A stretch of DNA of 64,000 nucleotides from an uncultured Oscillospiraceae bacterium (GCA_905234855.1 CAJOIU010000008.1:19769-83768); one strand, 5' to 3'. Counted from the first letter of the stretch, positions 26,459-36,490 are shown. The notes: generated by a model not told the origin, from the letters alone. Numbers and translations: made by a program.

Positions 26459-27301
26459 ATGGAGAAAAAGACATCCGCGCTGGTATTTGTGGGGCTGTGC
26501 GTGGTTCTGGCCGCGGCGGTCGTGGTGCTGGCGCTTGTGATATGGGGTAGGGGGAGCGCGAGCCGAGAGGGAAACGCCGCGCCTGCCGTGACGGTGGATC
26601 CCGCCGCGCTGGAGGACGCCCCTGTGCATGACGTGATCCCTGCCGCCTCTACCGTCGCTCCGGCGGACGAAACAGCCTCGGCCGAGACCGACGCCGCCCC
26701 CGCCGCCACGCCGAACGACGATCCCGAGGTGCCGAAGCGTGCGCAGGCGCTGACCGCGGCGTATTTTGCCGACGCGGCGTTCGTGGGGAACGATGTCGTG
26801 ACTGCGCTGGGACTCTATGATTATGACGGGCTTCTCACCGAGGCGGACTTCTTTGAAACAGAGACCATCACCGACACGGGCTATCTCAAGGATATCAAGG
26901 CCGCCGACAAGGCCTACGGAAAAATCTACATCGGCCTCGGAGCGGACGAGCTTGCCTATAAGGACTCCCGCGTGCGGGAAAATCTGGAGACTGCTCTCGA
27001 TTCGCTGAAGCGGGATTACCCCGGCTGTATCCTCTATATCATGAGCGTCACGCCCATGAGCCAGTATAAGGAAAGCATCAGCACCGCCATTATCCAGCCC
27101 CGCGCCCTCTCCTATAACTCGATGCTCAAGGAAATCGCGGCGGACAAGGGCGCGTGGTATATCGACGTGTTTACCCCGCTGGGGGACGAGGACGGCTATA
27201 TCCCGTCGGAGGTGACGATGGACGGCATCCATTTCACCCCCGGCCATTACGCCGCGTGGTATGAGACGCTGGCGACGCATTACATAGGAGATCCCGCATG
27301 A
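26459..27301 (+). CDS. Membrane-anchored SGNH/GDSL-hydrolase-like protein with degenerate active site
   Basis: A 280-residue protein. One N-terminal membrane helix or signal anchor (about 5-28) is followed by an Ala/Pro-rich linker (to about 95). The SGNH-type domain comes next. Block I reads AFVGNDVVTALG where the family has GDS, so the nucleophilic Ser is not at its expected place. Block III reads IGLGADELAY where Asn is expected. Block V, DGIHFTPGHY, keeps the Asp and His. It may therefore be a binding protein rather than an esterase (inference). The ATG at 26459 follows CGGAGGAAGAT. Its stop overlaps the next start (ATGA), so the two proteins are made together. Confidence 0.75.
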   Translation: MEKKTSALVFVGLCVVLAAAVVVLALVIWGRGSASREGNAAPAVTVDPAALEDAPVHDVIPAASTVAPADETASAETDAAPAATPNDDPEVPKRAQALTAAYFADAAFVGNDVVTALGLYDYDGLLTEADFFETETITDTGYLKDIKAADKAYGKIYIGLGADELAYKDSRVRENLETALDSLKRDYPGCILYIMSVTPMSQYKESISTAIIQPRALSYNSMLKEIAADKGAWYIDVFTPLGDEDGYIPSEVTMDGIHFTPGHYAAWYETLATHYIGDPA

Positions 27302-28086
27302 AAAGATTTCGCGCGGCGCTCAGCGCGCTGCTTTGCCTTTGGCTGCTGCTTCCGATGACCGCCTGCGGCGGAGAGAGCGGCTACCGCGTCGTCGATACCT
27401 ACAGCGCGGAGGGCAGCTATGCCATCGCCTTCCGCAAGGACGACCGCATCTGCGAGATCGTTACGGCGGCGATGCGGGAGCTGGCGAACAACGGAACGCT
27501 GCGTTCCGCTTCCGTGCGCTGGTTCGGGGAGAACCTCGTGAGCATCCGCGGCGAGGGCGGCGAGATGGACGAGCTGTGGGACGATGTGGAGGATCGCACC
27601 GTCACCGTGGGCGTGGATATCACCAATATGCCCATGAGCTATGAGACGGCGGAGGGCTACCTCGGCTTCGATGTGGACGTGGCAAACTATATCTGCGGCT
27701 ATCTCGGCTGGAGCATGGTGATCTATCCCATCGACCCCGCGGACGTGGCGGTGGAGCTGGCCAGCGGCAATATCGATATGGCCATGGGCGTGCCGGTCAG
27801 CGAGGAGACGGCGAGCTACAGCTATTCCCCGGCGTATCTCACGAGCCGGTATGTGCTGGTGGCGCGGGTATCCGGCCGGGTGCGGGATCGCTCCGCCCTC
27901 AAGGGCAAAACGCTGGGCGTGGCCATCGGCGACATCGATATCCTCCAGCAGGATCAGAAATTCGTCGATTCCCTCGGCGCGATCACCTACCAGACGAACA
28001 CGGACGGCCTGTTCCAAGCCCTCTTGAACGGCGAGGTGGACGGCATCCTCGTTTCCAGCGTCGTGGCGGCGTATTATATGAAATGA
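27298..28086 (+). CDS. Solute-binding lipoprotein, SBP_bac_3 fold with circularly permuted order
   Basis: A 262-residue lipoprotein (lipobox MTAC, Cys 23). Residues about 28-80 (YRVVDTYSAEGSYAIAFRKDD to GTLRSASVRWFGEN) match what is normally the C-terminal end of amino-acid binding proteins. A linker (about 81-97) follows. Residues about 98-262 then match the normal N-terminus through domain 2 (TVTVGVDITNMPMSY, GFDVDVANYI, ALKGKTLGVAIGD, NGEVDGILVSSVVAAYYMK) and stop exactly where the missing C-terminal part would begin. The canonical paralogue at 29721-30512 shows the usual order. The whole fold is present but rotated. It overlaps the SGNH-like gene by 4 bases and has no permease on its strand; the ligand is unknown. 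Confidence 0.82.
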   Translation: MKRFRAALSALLCLWLLLPMTACGGESGYRVVDTYSAEGSYAIAFRKDDRICEIVTAAMRELANNGTLRSASVRWFGENLVSIRGEGGEMDELWDDVEDRTVTVGVDITNMPMSYETAEGYLGFDVDVANYICGYLGWSMVIYPIDPADVAVELASGNIDMAMGVPVSEETASYSYSPAYLTSRYVLVARVSGRVRDRSALKGKTLGVAIGDIDILQQDQKFVDSLGAITYQTNTDGLFQALLNGEVDGILVSSVVAAYYMK

Positions 28087-28099
28087 CTGAATACAAAGC

Positions 28100-28141
28100 G
28101 AGGCAGAGGACGTGATCCCACGGGATCGCATCCTCTGCCTC
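28100..28141. terminator. Bidirectional terminator between convergent genes
   Basis: GAGGCAGAGGA-CGTGATCCCACGGGATCGCA-TCCTCTGCCTC, a long stem between the permuted binding protein gene and the minus-strand ABC operon. Confidence 0.8.
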
Positions 28142-28155
28142 TCCGTATATGCGGC

Positions 28156-28938
<783 letters not shown>

Positions 28939-28950
28939 GCTTCGCCCTCC

Positions 28951-29637
28951 TTATCGGAAATACCCGAGCTTTTTCTCAAGCCCGGTCAGCAGCACGGTGA
29001 GAACGCCGGTGAACACGAGATAATAGATCGCCGTGAAAAACAGCGGCCAGATCGCGCCGGAGATTCCCTGCGAGCCCTTGAGGAAGGACTGACCCGCCCA
29101 GATGATCTCCTGCAGGGCGATGATGCGGGCAAGGGAGGTATCCTTCACCAGCGTGATGATCTCGTTCGACATGGGCGGCACGATGCGCTTGATGACCTGC
29201 AGAAGCGTGACCCGGAAGAATATCTGCCCGCGTGTCATGCCGAGAACGAGCCCGGCCTCCTGCTGGCCGACCGGCACGCTCTGGATGCCGCCGCGGTATA
29301 TCTCGGAGAAATAGCAGGCATAGTTCACGATGAACGCAATGGCCGAAGCGAGGAAACGTCCGGCCTCGCCGCTGCCCCAGACGTTGTTTCCCAGCACGAG
29401 GCCGGGGAAATAAAAGATGATGAGAAGCTGGATCATGAGCGGCGTGCCGCGCACGACCCACACGATGAACCGCATCACCAGACTGAGGGGCTTGAAGCGG
29501 GACATAGAGCCGAAGGCGATCAGAAGACCGAGCGGTATCGCCCCGATCAGCGTTATGGCAAAAAGCCGGAGCGTTTGAAGAAAGCCGACGTTCAGCGAGT
29601 GGAGCACGATCGGCAGCTGTTGTTGGAACAGTTCCAT
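28951..29637 (-). CDS. Amino-acid ABC transporter permease (HisMQ type)
   Basis: A 228-residue permease with about five hydrophobic helices. The N-terminal GFLQTLRLFAITLIGAIPLG and the mid-region WVVRGTPLMIQLLIIFYFPGL carry the RGTP signature of this family. The coupling loop is EAGLVLGMTRGQIFFRVTLLQ near residues 148-168. It forms the membrane channel, likely as a homodimer, with the ATPase at 28156. A hairpin at 29675-29701 separates it from the binding-protein gene and may lower its expression. Confidence 0.93.
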   Translation of the reverse strand: MELFQQQLPIVLHSLNVGFLQTLRLFAITLIGAIPLGLLIAFGSMSRFKPLSLVMRFIVWVVRGTPLMIQLLIIFYFPGLVLGNNVWGSGEAGRFLASAIAFIVNYACYFSEIYRGGIQSVPVGQQEAGLVLGMTRGQIFFRVTLLQVIKRIVPPMSNEIITLVKDTSLARIIALQEIIWAGQSFLKGSQGISGAIWPLFFTAIYYLVFTGVLTVLLTGLEKKLGYFR

Positions 29638-29674
29638 GGAGAAGACCTGCTTTCTCTGGGATATCGGGAGAAAA

Positions 29675-29701
29675 GCAGAGAGCGGGCGGGCCGCTCTCTG
29701 C
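29675..29701 (-). terminator. Intra-operon hairpin between binding protein and permease genes
   Basis: GCAGAGAGCGG-CCCG-CCGCTCTCTGC on the minus strand, with moderate T content after it. Such hairpins often let the binding protein be made in excess of the membrane parts. Confidence 0.6.
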
Positions 29702-29720
29702 TTGGGTTATCGGGAAGCTG

Positions 29721-30512
29721 TTACTGCGCGATGACGGAACCGGCGAGACCGTAGGTCTCGGCCAGAGAATCCATCGTGCCGTCGGCATAGGCTGCGGCAA
29801 AGTAGCTGTTGAGCGCGTCGGTCAGATCGGAGCCCTGACGGAAGGCGACGCCGTATTCCTCTTCGTTGAGGCTGAAGGTGTAGGTCAGATCGGCATAGCC
29901 GGTGCCCTCGCCGGTCATGGCATAGGCCATCAGCAGGTCGATTACGGCGGCGTCGGAGGTGTCGGCGGCGACCTCCATGAGGGCGTTGGCCTGCGTGGAG
30001 ACGGGCGTCGCGGTATAGCCGAGCTCGGCCACGGCGGCCTCGCCGGCGCTGCCTGCTTCCACCGCGAAGGTCAGGCCGGACATGCTCTCCACATCCGCAT
30101 ACTGATCGGCGTCAGCGGCAGGGATCACGATGACCTGCGCGTTGCGCATATAGGGCTTCGAGCAGCTCGCGGCGGCGGTGACCTCGTCGGTCAGCGTCAT
30201 GCCGTTCCAGATGCAGTCGATGCTCTTGTTGTTGAGCTCGAGGATCTTATTGTCCCAGTCGATCTCAATGAACTCGACATCCACGCCGAGGCTCTCGGCA
30301 AAGAGAGCGGCCAGATCGGCGTCGAAGCCGACCCATTCGCCGTCGGCGTTCTGATAATCCATCGGCTCGAAATCGGTGATGCCGACGACGAGCTTGCCCG
30401 CGGCCTTGACCGCATCGAGATCGCCGGCCGGGGAAGACGAGTCGGAGCCGCCGCAGGCGCACAGGGCGAAAACCATCATCGCGGCAAGCAGAAGTGCAAG
30501 AATCTTTTTCAT
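29721..30512 (-). CDS. Amino-acid ABC transporter substrate-binding lipoprotein (canonical order)
   Basis: A 263-residue SBP_bac_3 protein. The lipoprotein signal ends in LCACGG (Cys about 19). The mature part starts KLVVGITDFEPMDYQ, continues with VGFDADLAALFAESLG, and returns to domain 1 with NEEEYGVAFRQGS near residue 220 and ADGTMDSLAETYGL near 245. The order is therefore the usual one. This makes it a good internal control for the permuted paralogue at 27298. AGGAGGAAATC precedes the ATG. It is the first gene of the leftward ABC operon, divergent from the response regulator gene at 30687. Confidence 0.94.
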   Translation of the reverse strand: MKKILALLLAAMMVFALCACGGSDSSSPAGDLDAVKAAGKLVVGITDFEPMDYQNADGEWVGFDADLAALFAESLGVDVEFIEIDWDNKILELNNKSIDCIWNGMTLTDEVTAAASCSKPYMRNAQVIVIPAADADQYADVESMSGLTFAVEAGSAGEAAVAELGYTATPVSTQANALMEVAADTSDAAVIDLLMAYAMTGEGTGYADLTYTFSLNEEEYGVAFRQGSDLTDALNSYFAAAYADGTMDSLAETYGLAGSVIAQ

Positions 30513-30686
30513 GATTTCCTCCTAGAGTTACAGTTCAATAATACGGTAGCATAGTACCACATTAACACGCTAAAATAAAGCATATTTTTCCTCTTGGATG
30601 GCTTTTTTTACATTTTGTTCACCTATGATGGGAATCTGGGGGTATAATTAGTCCAGATTCAACAAGAGAGAGGAAGTCGGTTGTTT

Positions 30687-31376
30687 ATGGTAAAAAAGGC
30701 GCTTGTGATCGAGGACGACGGGAATATTGCCGAGCTTCTGCGGCTATATCTGGAAAAGGACGGCTTTGAAGTGGAGCACGCCGCCGACGGCGGCAAGGGC
30801 GTGGAGCTTGCAAAGAGCTTTGAGCCGGACGTGATCCTGCTGGATATCATGCTGCCGGTGAAGGACGGCTGGCAGGTATGCCGGGAGGTGCGCGCGTTCT
30901 CCAAAACACCCATCGTGATGCTCACTGCCAAGGGCGAGACGACGGATAAGGTCGCGGGTCTGGAGATGGGCGCGGACGATTATGTGACGAAGCCCTTCGA
31001 GGTGCGGGAGCTGCTGGCTCGCGTCCACGCGGTCATGCGCCGCACCGGCGGCGAGTCCGAGCCTGCGGCGAAACGGCTGGAGTTCGATAAGCTCGTCATC
31101 AATCTGGACTCCTATGAGCTGGTGGTAAACGGCGCGCGGATCGACACCCCCCCGAAGGAGATGGAGCTTTTGTATCATCTCGCCTCCACGCCCAACCGGG
31201 TGTATACCCGCAACCAGCTTCTGGACGAGGTTTGGGGCTTCGATTATTTCGGCGACTCCCGGACGGTAGACGTGCATATCAAGCGCCTGCGGGAGAAGCT
31301 GGAGGGTGTTTCGGATCAATGGCGTCTCAAGACTGTTTGGGGCGTTGGCTATAAGTTCGAGGTCGGAGAAGCGTAA
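30687..31376 (+). CDS. OmpR/PhoB-family response regulator
   Basis: A 229-residue two-component regulator. The receiver domain has the acidic pair IEDDG near residues 8-12, the phosphoacceptor in ILLDIMLPVKDGW near 51 and the Lys in DDYVTKPFEVREL near 100. The winged-helix DNA-binding domain (about 130-225) includes NRVYTRNQLLDEVWGFDYFGDSRTVDVHI. ATG 30687 is used here, but a TTG six bases earlier is also possible because AGGAAG at 30671-30676 is closer to it. A TATAAT lies at 30643. The kinase gene starts 3 bases after its stop. Confidence 0.93.
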   Translation: MVKKALVIEDDGNIAELLRLYLEKDGFEVEHAADGGKGVELAKSFEPDVILLDIMLPVKDGWQVCREVRAFSKTPIVMLTAKGETTDKVAGLEMGADDYVTKPFEVRELLARVHAVMRRTGGESEPAAKRLEFDKLVINLDSYELVVNGARIDTPPKEMELLYHLASTPNRVYTRNQLLDEVWGFDYFGDSRTVDVHIKRLREKLEGVSDQWRLKTVWGVGYKFEVGEA

Positions 31377-31378
31377 GG

Positions 31379-32815
31379 GTGAAGCGAGGTATTTTTTTCA
31401 AAAACTTCCTCGTAACGGCCTGCATGTTCGCCATATGCTTCATCGTGTTCGGCATGACGATGCTGCTCATGGGGCGCGCTTTCCTCATCCGGGATCGGCA
31501 GGATAACCTTTTCAGCACGGCGGACGAGGTATCGCTGCTGGCGGGCGCAGTGTATCAGCAGAACGAGCTGAACAGTCTCGAGCTGCGCATGAGCCTTGCC
31601 GCCATCGCCCAATGCACGGGCGAGCATATCTTCATCTGCGACGAGGACGGCGTCATCATTACCAGCTCCGACACCTACCGCGTATCGCCCTATATCGGGC
31701 TGCGCATCGCGGAGGACGTGACGGCGCAGGTGGCGGAAACCGGGGTGTATGAAGAGGTCGGAACGCTGGGCGGACTGTATGACGCGCCGTATTATATCGT
31801 GGCGGAACAGATCCGGGAGCTTGACCGGGGCGAAACGGTGGGATATCTATTCGTGACCTACCCGGCGGGCGGCCTGCTGGAGGTTTGGAGCGGCTTCGTA
31901 ACGGCCTTTGTGGTGATCGCGCTCGGCGTGCTGGGGCTTGCGATCTGTTTCCAGTTTTTCTATTCCCGCCGCATGGCAAAGCCCCTGCGGGAGATGGCGG
32001 AGGCGGCCAACCGCTTTGCCCGGGGAGACTATTCCGCCCGGATCAGCCCCTATGAGGAGGCGGACGAGATCGGCACGCTCACGGAGGCTTTCAACGGCAT
32101 GGCCGAGAGCTTGGAGCTGAACGATTCCCGCCGACGGGATTTTGTCGCGAACGTCTCCCATGAGCTGCGCACCCCGATGACGACCATCGCGGGGTTTGCC
32201 GACGGACTGCTGGACGGCACCATTCCCCGAACGGAGGAGCGGAAGTATCTCGAAAAGATCTCGTCCGAAACGAAACGGCTCAGCCGTCTCGTGCGGACGA
32301 TGCTGGATATGTCCCGCCTGAGCGCCGGCGAGGCGGCGCAGCGGATGACACGGTTCGATCTGCGGGAAATGGTCGTGCAGACGGTGCTGGGCTTTGAAAA
32401 GCGCGTGGATCAGAAGCGTCTGTCCATGGCGCTGGATATGCCGGAGGACGAGATTTTTGTCCGCGGGGATGTGGACGCGCTGACCCGCGTGGTGTATAAT
32501 CTCGTGGACAATGCGATAAAATTTTCCGATGAGGGAACGGAGCTTTCCGTCAGCCTCTGGAAGGAAAACGGCAAAGCCTATACCTGCGTGCAGGATCGGG
32601 GGGCGACGATCCCCCGTTCGGAGCTGCCGCTCATCTTTGACCGCTTCCACAAGTCGGATCGCTCCCGCAGCATGGATCGGGACGGCGTCGGTCTCGGCCT
32701 GTATATGGTGCGGGAGATCATTGCCGCCCATGAGCAGGATATCTTCGTAACGAGCGAAAACGGCGTCACGGCCTTCACCTTCACGCTGGCGCTGGCAGAT
32801 GGTGAGGAAAAATAA
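31379..32815 (+). CDS. Sensor histidine kinase (HAMP, HisKA, HATPase)
   Basis: A 478-residue kinase. Two membrane helices (about 8-30 and 170-192) enclose an extracellular sensor of about 140 residues. A HAMP linker follows (about 193-245), then the phosphoacceptor motif FVANVSHELRTPM near residue 257. The ATP domain has N-box VVYNLVDNAIKF, an altered G1 (DRGATIP instead of DxGxG) and G2 GVGLGLYMV. The GTG start is 2 bases after the response regulator stop, so they are co-translated. The stimulus is unknown. The HtrA protease gene downstream suggests a cell-envelope stress role (inference). Confidence 0.92.
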   Translation: MKRGIFFKNFLVTACMFAICFIVFGMTMLLMGRAFLIRDRQDNLFSTADEVSLLAGAVYQQNELNSLELRMSLAAIAQCTGEHIFICDEDGVIITSSDTYRVSPYIGLRIAEDVTAQVAETGVYEEVGTLGGLYDAPYYIVAEQIRELDRGETVGYLFVTYPAGGLLEVWSGFVTAFVVIALGVLGLAICFQFFYSRRMAKPLREMAEAANRFARGDYSARISPYEEADEIGTLTEAFNGMAESLELNDSRRRDFVANVSHELRTPMTTIAGFADGLLDGTIPRTEERKYLEKISSETKRLSRLVRTMLDMSRLSAGEAAQRMTRFDLREMVVQTVLGFEKRVDQKRLSMALDMPEDEIFVRGDVDALTRVVYNLVDNAIKFSDEGTELSVSLWKENGKAYTCVQDRGATIPRSELPLIFDRFHKSDRSRSMDRDGVGLGLYMVREIIAAHEQDIFVTSENGVTAFTFTLALADGEEK

Positions 32816-32953
32816 TTACAGAGCATTAATAAATATGGGAAACAGCGCAAAATAGGCTGTAGAAATACAAACGATTCGTTAATATTCACATATTGTTTAC
32901 ATTTTCACATCGAGTTGGCGTTATACTCGATTTGACCGCAAGGAGGATTCGAT

Positions 32954-34342
32954 ATGCCGGAAAAGGAAATGCCTCGGCCGGAGGACTGGTACCCCAGAGG
33001 AGCTCCGGCTTTGAAGGACATGGATCAATGGTATGGAGGGTCGTCCGAAACGGTTGGCTCCGGGTCGGCGGATGCGGGTTGTTCCACACATAATCCTCCC
33101 CCCCGCGCCGCCGGCTTTTCGGAGACAACCGATAAAAAGAGACGGAGAACGAAGATCCTTTCGCTCTCCGTCTGCGCACTTGTTTTTATCTGCGCCGTTT
33201 TGATGGTGATCGGCAAGGCGGTGGATCGCCTGCGGGAGGAGTCTCTGTCCGATCGGGAGCCGTCGCCTCAGGTGACGGAACCCTCGTTGCCGGAAAGAGA
33301 GAACGACTATGAGGATTTCCGGGACTATTTCGCGGCGTATTACACGGAATCGGACGAGATCGAGATTCCGGCGGCGCCGGTGGGCGGCGGCCGGACGCTG
33401 ACGCTGTATCCGCAGGAGGGACAGCCGCTTTCGCTGCAGGAGATCTATGAGCGCGTCAGTCCGGCCATCGTGGGCATCACGGCATGGCGGGACGGAAAAA
33501 AGTATAGCTGGGGCACCGGCGTGGTTTTTACGCAGGACGGATATATCGTCACGAATACACATATCATCGCGGGAACGGATGCTGTGACCGTGACGTTCCC
33601 CGATCATGAGGAGCATACCGCGCTGCTGGTGGGCGCGGACAGCGCCAGCGACATTGCCGTGCTGAAAATGGATGGGGAGGGCTATCCCTTCGCCCGCTTC
33701 GGTGATTCGAGCGGTCTGCGGGTGGGAGACGCGGTGGCGGCCATTGGCAATCCCCTCGGCGAGGAATACGCCGGGACGATGACGAACGGCATCGTCTCCG
33801 CCATCAACCGCAGCGTGACGAACAACGGCCATGCCATGACGCTCCTGCAGACGAACGCCGCCCTCAACGAGGGCAACTCCGGCGGCCCCCTCGTCAATGA
33901 ATACGGGCAGGTGATCGGCATCACCAATATGAAGATCATGTCCGTATATTATTCCACGGTGGAGGGGATCGGCTTTGCGATCCCGTCGGTCGTCGTCAAG
34001 CAGATCGCCGACCAGCTCATGGAAAACGGCATAGTGCTCGGACTGCCCACCATCGGCATCGTGGCGGGCTCCGTCAGCAGCGAGGCCATGGAGAACTACG
34101 GCCTGCCGGCGGGACTGTATGTCTACAGCGTGAGCGAAGGCTCCGACGCCTTGAAGCAAGGACTTTCGGAGGGGGATATCATCCTGCGGGTGAACGGAAC
34201 GCCGGTGGAAACCGTTGCGGAGGTGAACGCCATCAAGGACGGTCTGTCCGTCGGCGATACGCTGACGCTGACTGTCTTCCGGGACGGCGAGTCCTTCGAG
34301 ATGGATATCATCCTCGTCGATAAGAGCGTGATACAGGACTGA
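32954..34342 (+). CDS. Membrane-anchored HtrA/DegP-type serine protease with PDZ domain
   Basis: A 462-residue protease. An unstructured cytoplasmic N-terminus (about 1-68) leads to one membrane helix ([20 protein letters not shown]). The trypsin-like domain follows with His in VTNTHIIAG, Asp in [10 protein letters not shown] and Ser in [11 protein letters not shown]; the triad is complete. A single PDZ domain covers about 365-455 ([29 protein letters not shown]). It degrades or refolds damaged proteins at the outer face of the membrane. AAGGAGGATTCGAT precedes the ATG. A TATACT at 32922 marks a probable own promoter; the two-component genes upstream may control it. Confidence 0.93.
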   Translation: MPEKEMPRPEDWYPRGAPALKDMDQWYGGSSETVGSGSADAGCSTHNPPPRAAGFSETTDKKRRRTKILSLSVCALVFICAVLMVIGKAVDRLREESLSDREPSPQVTEPSLPERENDYEDFRDYFAAYYTESDEIEIPAAPVGGGRTLTLYPQEGQPLSLQEIYERVSPAIVGITAWRDGKKYSWGTGVVFTQDGYIVTNTHIIAGTDAVTVTFPDHEEHTALLVGADSASDIAVLKMDGEGYPFARFGDSSGLRVGDAVAAIGNPLGEEYAGTMTNGIVSAINRSVTNNGHAMTLLQTNAALNEGNSGGPLVNEYGQVIGITNMKIMSVYYSTVEGIGFAIPSVVVKQIADQLMENGIVLGLPTIGIVAGSVSSEAMENYGLPAGLYVYSVSEGSDALKQGLSEGDIILRVNGTPVETVAEVNAIKDGLSVGDTLTLTVFRDGESFEMDIILVDKSVIQD

Positions 34343-34361
34343 AAAGGCCTCATAGAAAAGA

Positions 34362-34391
34362 AACAGGCGGAACCGATCGGTTCCGCCTGTT
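34362..34391. terminator. Bidirectional terminator between htrA-type gene and thiolase
   Basis: AACAGGCGGAACC-GATC-GGTTCCGCCTGTT, perfect 13-base arms between converging genes with T-rich flank GTTTT. Confidence 0.85.
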
Positions 34392-34412
34392 GTTTTCAAA
34401 GGGGGTAGGTTA

Positions 34413-35672
34413 TCAGCACTTCTCCCAGATCGTGGCAACGCCCATGCCGCCGCCGATGCAGAGGGTCGCAAGACCCTTCTTCGCCTCGGGACGCTTGAGC
34501 ATCTCGTGGATCAGGGTGACGATGATGCGGGCGCCGGAAGCGCCGACGGGGTGACCGATGGACAGCGCACCGCCGTTCACGTTCACCTTGCTCATATCAA
34601 AGCCGAGCTCGCGAGCCACGGCGATGGACTGAGCGGCAAAGGCCTCGTTGGCCTCGATGAGGTCGATATCGTCGATGGTGAGACCGGCCTTCGCCAGCGC
34701 GTTGCGGGAGGCGGGCACGGGGCCGACGCCCATGATCTTGGGATCAACGCCGCCCTGACCGTAGGAAACGAGCTTCGCCATGGGCTTGAGGCCGTACTTC
34801 TCGACCGCCTCGGCGCTGGCGAGGATGATGGCTGCCGCGCCGTCGTTGATGCCGGAAGCGTTGCCGGCGGTGACGCGCTGCTGGCCGAAATCCGCCTGCG
34901 GCTCCTTGCGGGCGTGAGCCTCGAAGGTGTCGACGATCTTATCGGCGCTGTTGTCGGAGCTGACGGGGAACGCGCCGCGCAGCTTGGCAAGGCTCTCGGC
35001 GGAGGTATCGTTCTTGGGGAACTCGTCGACCTTGAACTCGACCATCTGCTTTTTGACCTTCACCATGACGGGAACGATCTCGTCGTCGAAGCGGCCGGAG
35101 GCCTGCGCGGCGGCAGTCTTCTGCTGGCTGGAGAGAGCGAAAGCGTCCAGATCCTCGCGGGTGATGCCCCAAATATCGCAAATGTTCTCAGCGGTGGTGC
35201 CCATGTGGTAGTTGTTGAAAGCGTCCCACAGGCCGTCGTTTACCATGGTATCGACCATGGTGGTGTTGAACATGCGGGCGCCGCCACGGGCGGCGGGCAT
35301 GGCATAAGGAGCCATCGTCATGTTCTCAGCGCCGCCGGCCACAACGATGTTGGCGTCGCCGGAGGCAATGGCGCGAGCCGCCTCAATGACGGACTTCATG
35401 CCGGAGCCACAGACCATGCCCACCGTGTAGGCGGGAACGGAGAAGGGCAGACCGGCCTTGATGCCCACCTGACGGGCGGGGTTCTGGCCCTGATTCGCGG
35501 TGAGGATGCAGCCGAACATCAGCTCGTCCACCGCGTCGGCGGGGACATTGCCGCGCTTGAGTGCTTCCTTCACGACAACAGCGCCGAGATCGGAAGCGGG
35601 GGTGTTCGCGAGGGTACCCTGAAACTTGCCGACAGCGGTACGGCAGCAGGATACCAGATAGATATCTTTCAT
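34413..35672 (-). CDS. Acetyl-CoA C-acetyltransferase (thiolase) with a central insertion
   Basis: A 419-residue thiolase joining two acetyl-CoA to acetoacetyl-CoA, the entry to butyrate-type fermentation. Nucleophile Cys is in [10 protein letters not shown] near residue 88, the catalytic His in [17 protein letters not shown] and the second Cys in LCIGGGMG near the end. NEAFAAQS is also present. Typical thiolases have about 392 residues. Here about 26 extra residues (around [20 protein letters not shown]) sit between LAKLRGAFP and VTAGNASG. The reading frame is intact, so this looks like a real insertion. It is monocistronic with its own promoter and shares a terminator with the HtrA-type gene. 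Confidence 0.94.
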   Translation of the reverse strand: MKDIYLVSCCRTAVGKFQGTLANTPASDLGAVVVKEALKRGNVPADAVDELMFGCILTANQGQNPARQVGIKAGLPFSVPAYTVGMVCGSGMKSVIEAARAIASGDANIVVAGGAENMTMAPYAMPAARGGARMFNTTMVDTMVNDGLWDAFNNYHMGTTAENICDIWGITREDLDAFALSSQQKTAAAQASGRFDDEIVPVMVKVKKQMVEFKVDEFPKNDTSAESLAKLRGAFPVSSDNSADKIVDTFEAHARKEPQADFGQQRVTAGNASGINDGAAAIILASAEAVEKYGLKPMAKLVSYGQGGVDPKIMGVGPVPASRNALAKAGLTIDDIDLIEANEAFAAQSIAVARELGFDMSKVNVNGGALSIGHPVGASGARIIVTLIHEMLKRPEAKKGLATLCIGGGMGVATIWEKC

Positions 35673-35737
35673 GGGACGGTACCTCCTAAAAAATGATGGC
35701 TCCGCGCAGGAGCTGGATTCAATAAAACGCTAGTATA

Positions 35738-35766
35738 AGTATAGTACAATATATCGGGAAAAGCAA
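35738..35766 (-). promoter_or_regulatory. Promoter of the thiolase gene
   Basis: Minus strand TTGCTT (35766-35761), 17-base spacer, TATACT (35743-35738). Confidence 0.7.
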
Positions 35767-35832
35767 GGTTTTTTGCGGACGGACGCATGTCGAAAAACAG
35801 AAGCTTCGGTTGATGGATTCTGTGAGATGTTG

Positions 35833-35861
35833 TTGATTATAACGCGGGATTATGATATGAT
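35833..35861 (+). promoter_or_regulatory. Promoter of the Pro/Thr-rich lipoprotein gene
   Basis: TTGATT (35833-35838), 17-base spacer, TATGAT (35856-35861). Confidence 0.6.
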
Positions 35862-35893
35862 TTCGATAAGAAATGAATTGGGAGATCATCTGC

Positions 35894-36490
35894 ATGAAGC
35901 GAAGGATAGGAATGATATGGCTGCTGGCAGGAATGCTGGCGCTGGCTGCCTGCGGGAAGAGCGCCCCGGCGGAGGTGCCTGAGGCAACACCGCCGACGGC
36001 GCCGAACGTCATGTCCGCGGCGCAGGCCTCGGACGAGGCGGCAGTGAGAGCGAGCGGGGAAGCAGCCGGGGAGCCGGGCGAGAGAGCCACGGAGGAGCCG
36101 ACATCGGAAGCCGCGCCGCGTCCCACGCCTGTTCTGACCCCTACGCCTGTTCCGATCCCTACGCCCAGTCCGACGCCTGTTCCCACGCCGGAGCCTACCG
36201 CAACGCCCGTGCCGCTGATACCCGGCACCTATACCGGCTCGGACGGCAGCGTTCTGAAGATTTCAGCCGATGGGACATGCACCTATGAATCGCTGGTTTC
36301 CGGCACGGTGAACGGCAAGGCCATGAGCGGGCGGCTCACCTTCCACGGCACGGTGAGCGAGGGCGTTTTCACGTTTACGAAGGTCACCTATTTCGGCCTC
36401 GACCTCACCGAGATCGCCCTGTCCTCCGGCTATACGGCGGATTACTGGGAGATGGCCGCGGGGATCATTTATGCCGACGCGATCTCGTGA
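35894..36490 (+). CDS. Lipoprotein with Pro/Thr-rich spacer and small C-terminal domain
   Basis: A 198-residue lipoprotein: signal peptide with lipobox ALAACG (Cys about 20), an Ala/Glu-rich stretch, and a spacer of repeated Pro-Thr-Pro units (about 77-112) that would hold the last domain away from the membrane. The final 85 residues (from IPGTYTGSDGSVLKIS) form beta strands, probably a small lipocalin-like or ligand-sensing domain found on many Clostridia lipoproteins; I do not recognise it precisely. ATG 35894 was chosen for the proper signal peptide and a nearby GGGAG. The gene is single, with its own promoter. Confidence 0.7.
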   Translation: MKRRIGMIWLLAGMLALAACGKSAPAEVPEATPPTAPNVMSAAQASDEAAVRASGEAAGEPGERATEEPTSEAAPRPTPVLTPTPVPIPTPSPTPVPTPEPTATPVPLIPGTYTGSDGSVLKISADGTCTYESLVSGTVNGKAMSGRLTFHGTVSEGVFTFTKVTYFGLDLTEIALSSGYTADYWEMAAGIIYADAIS

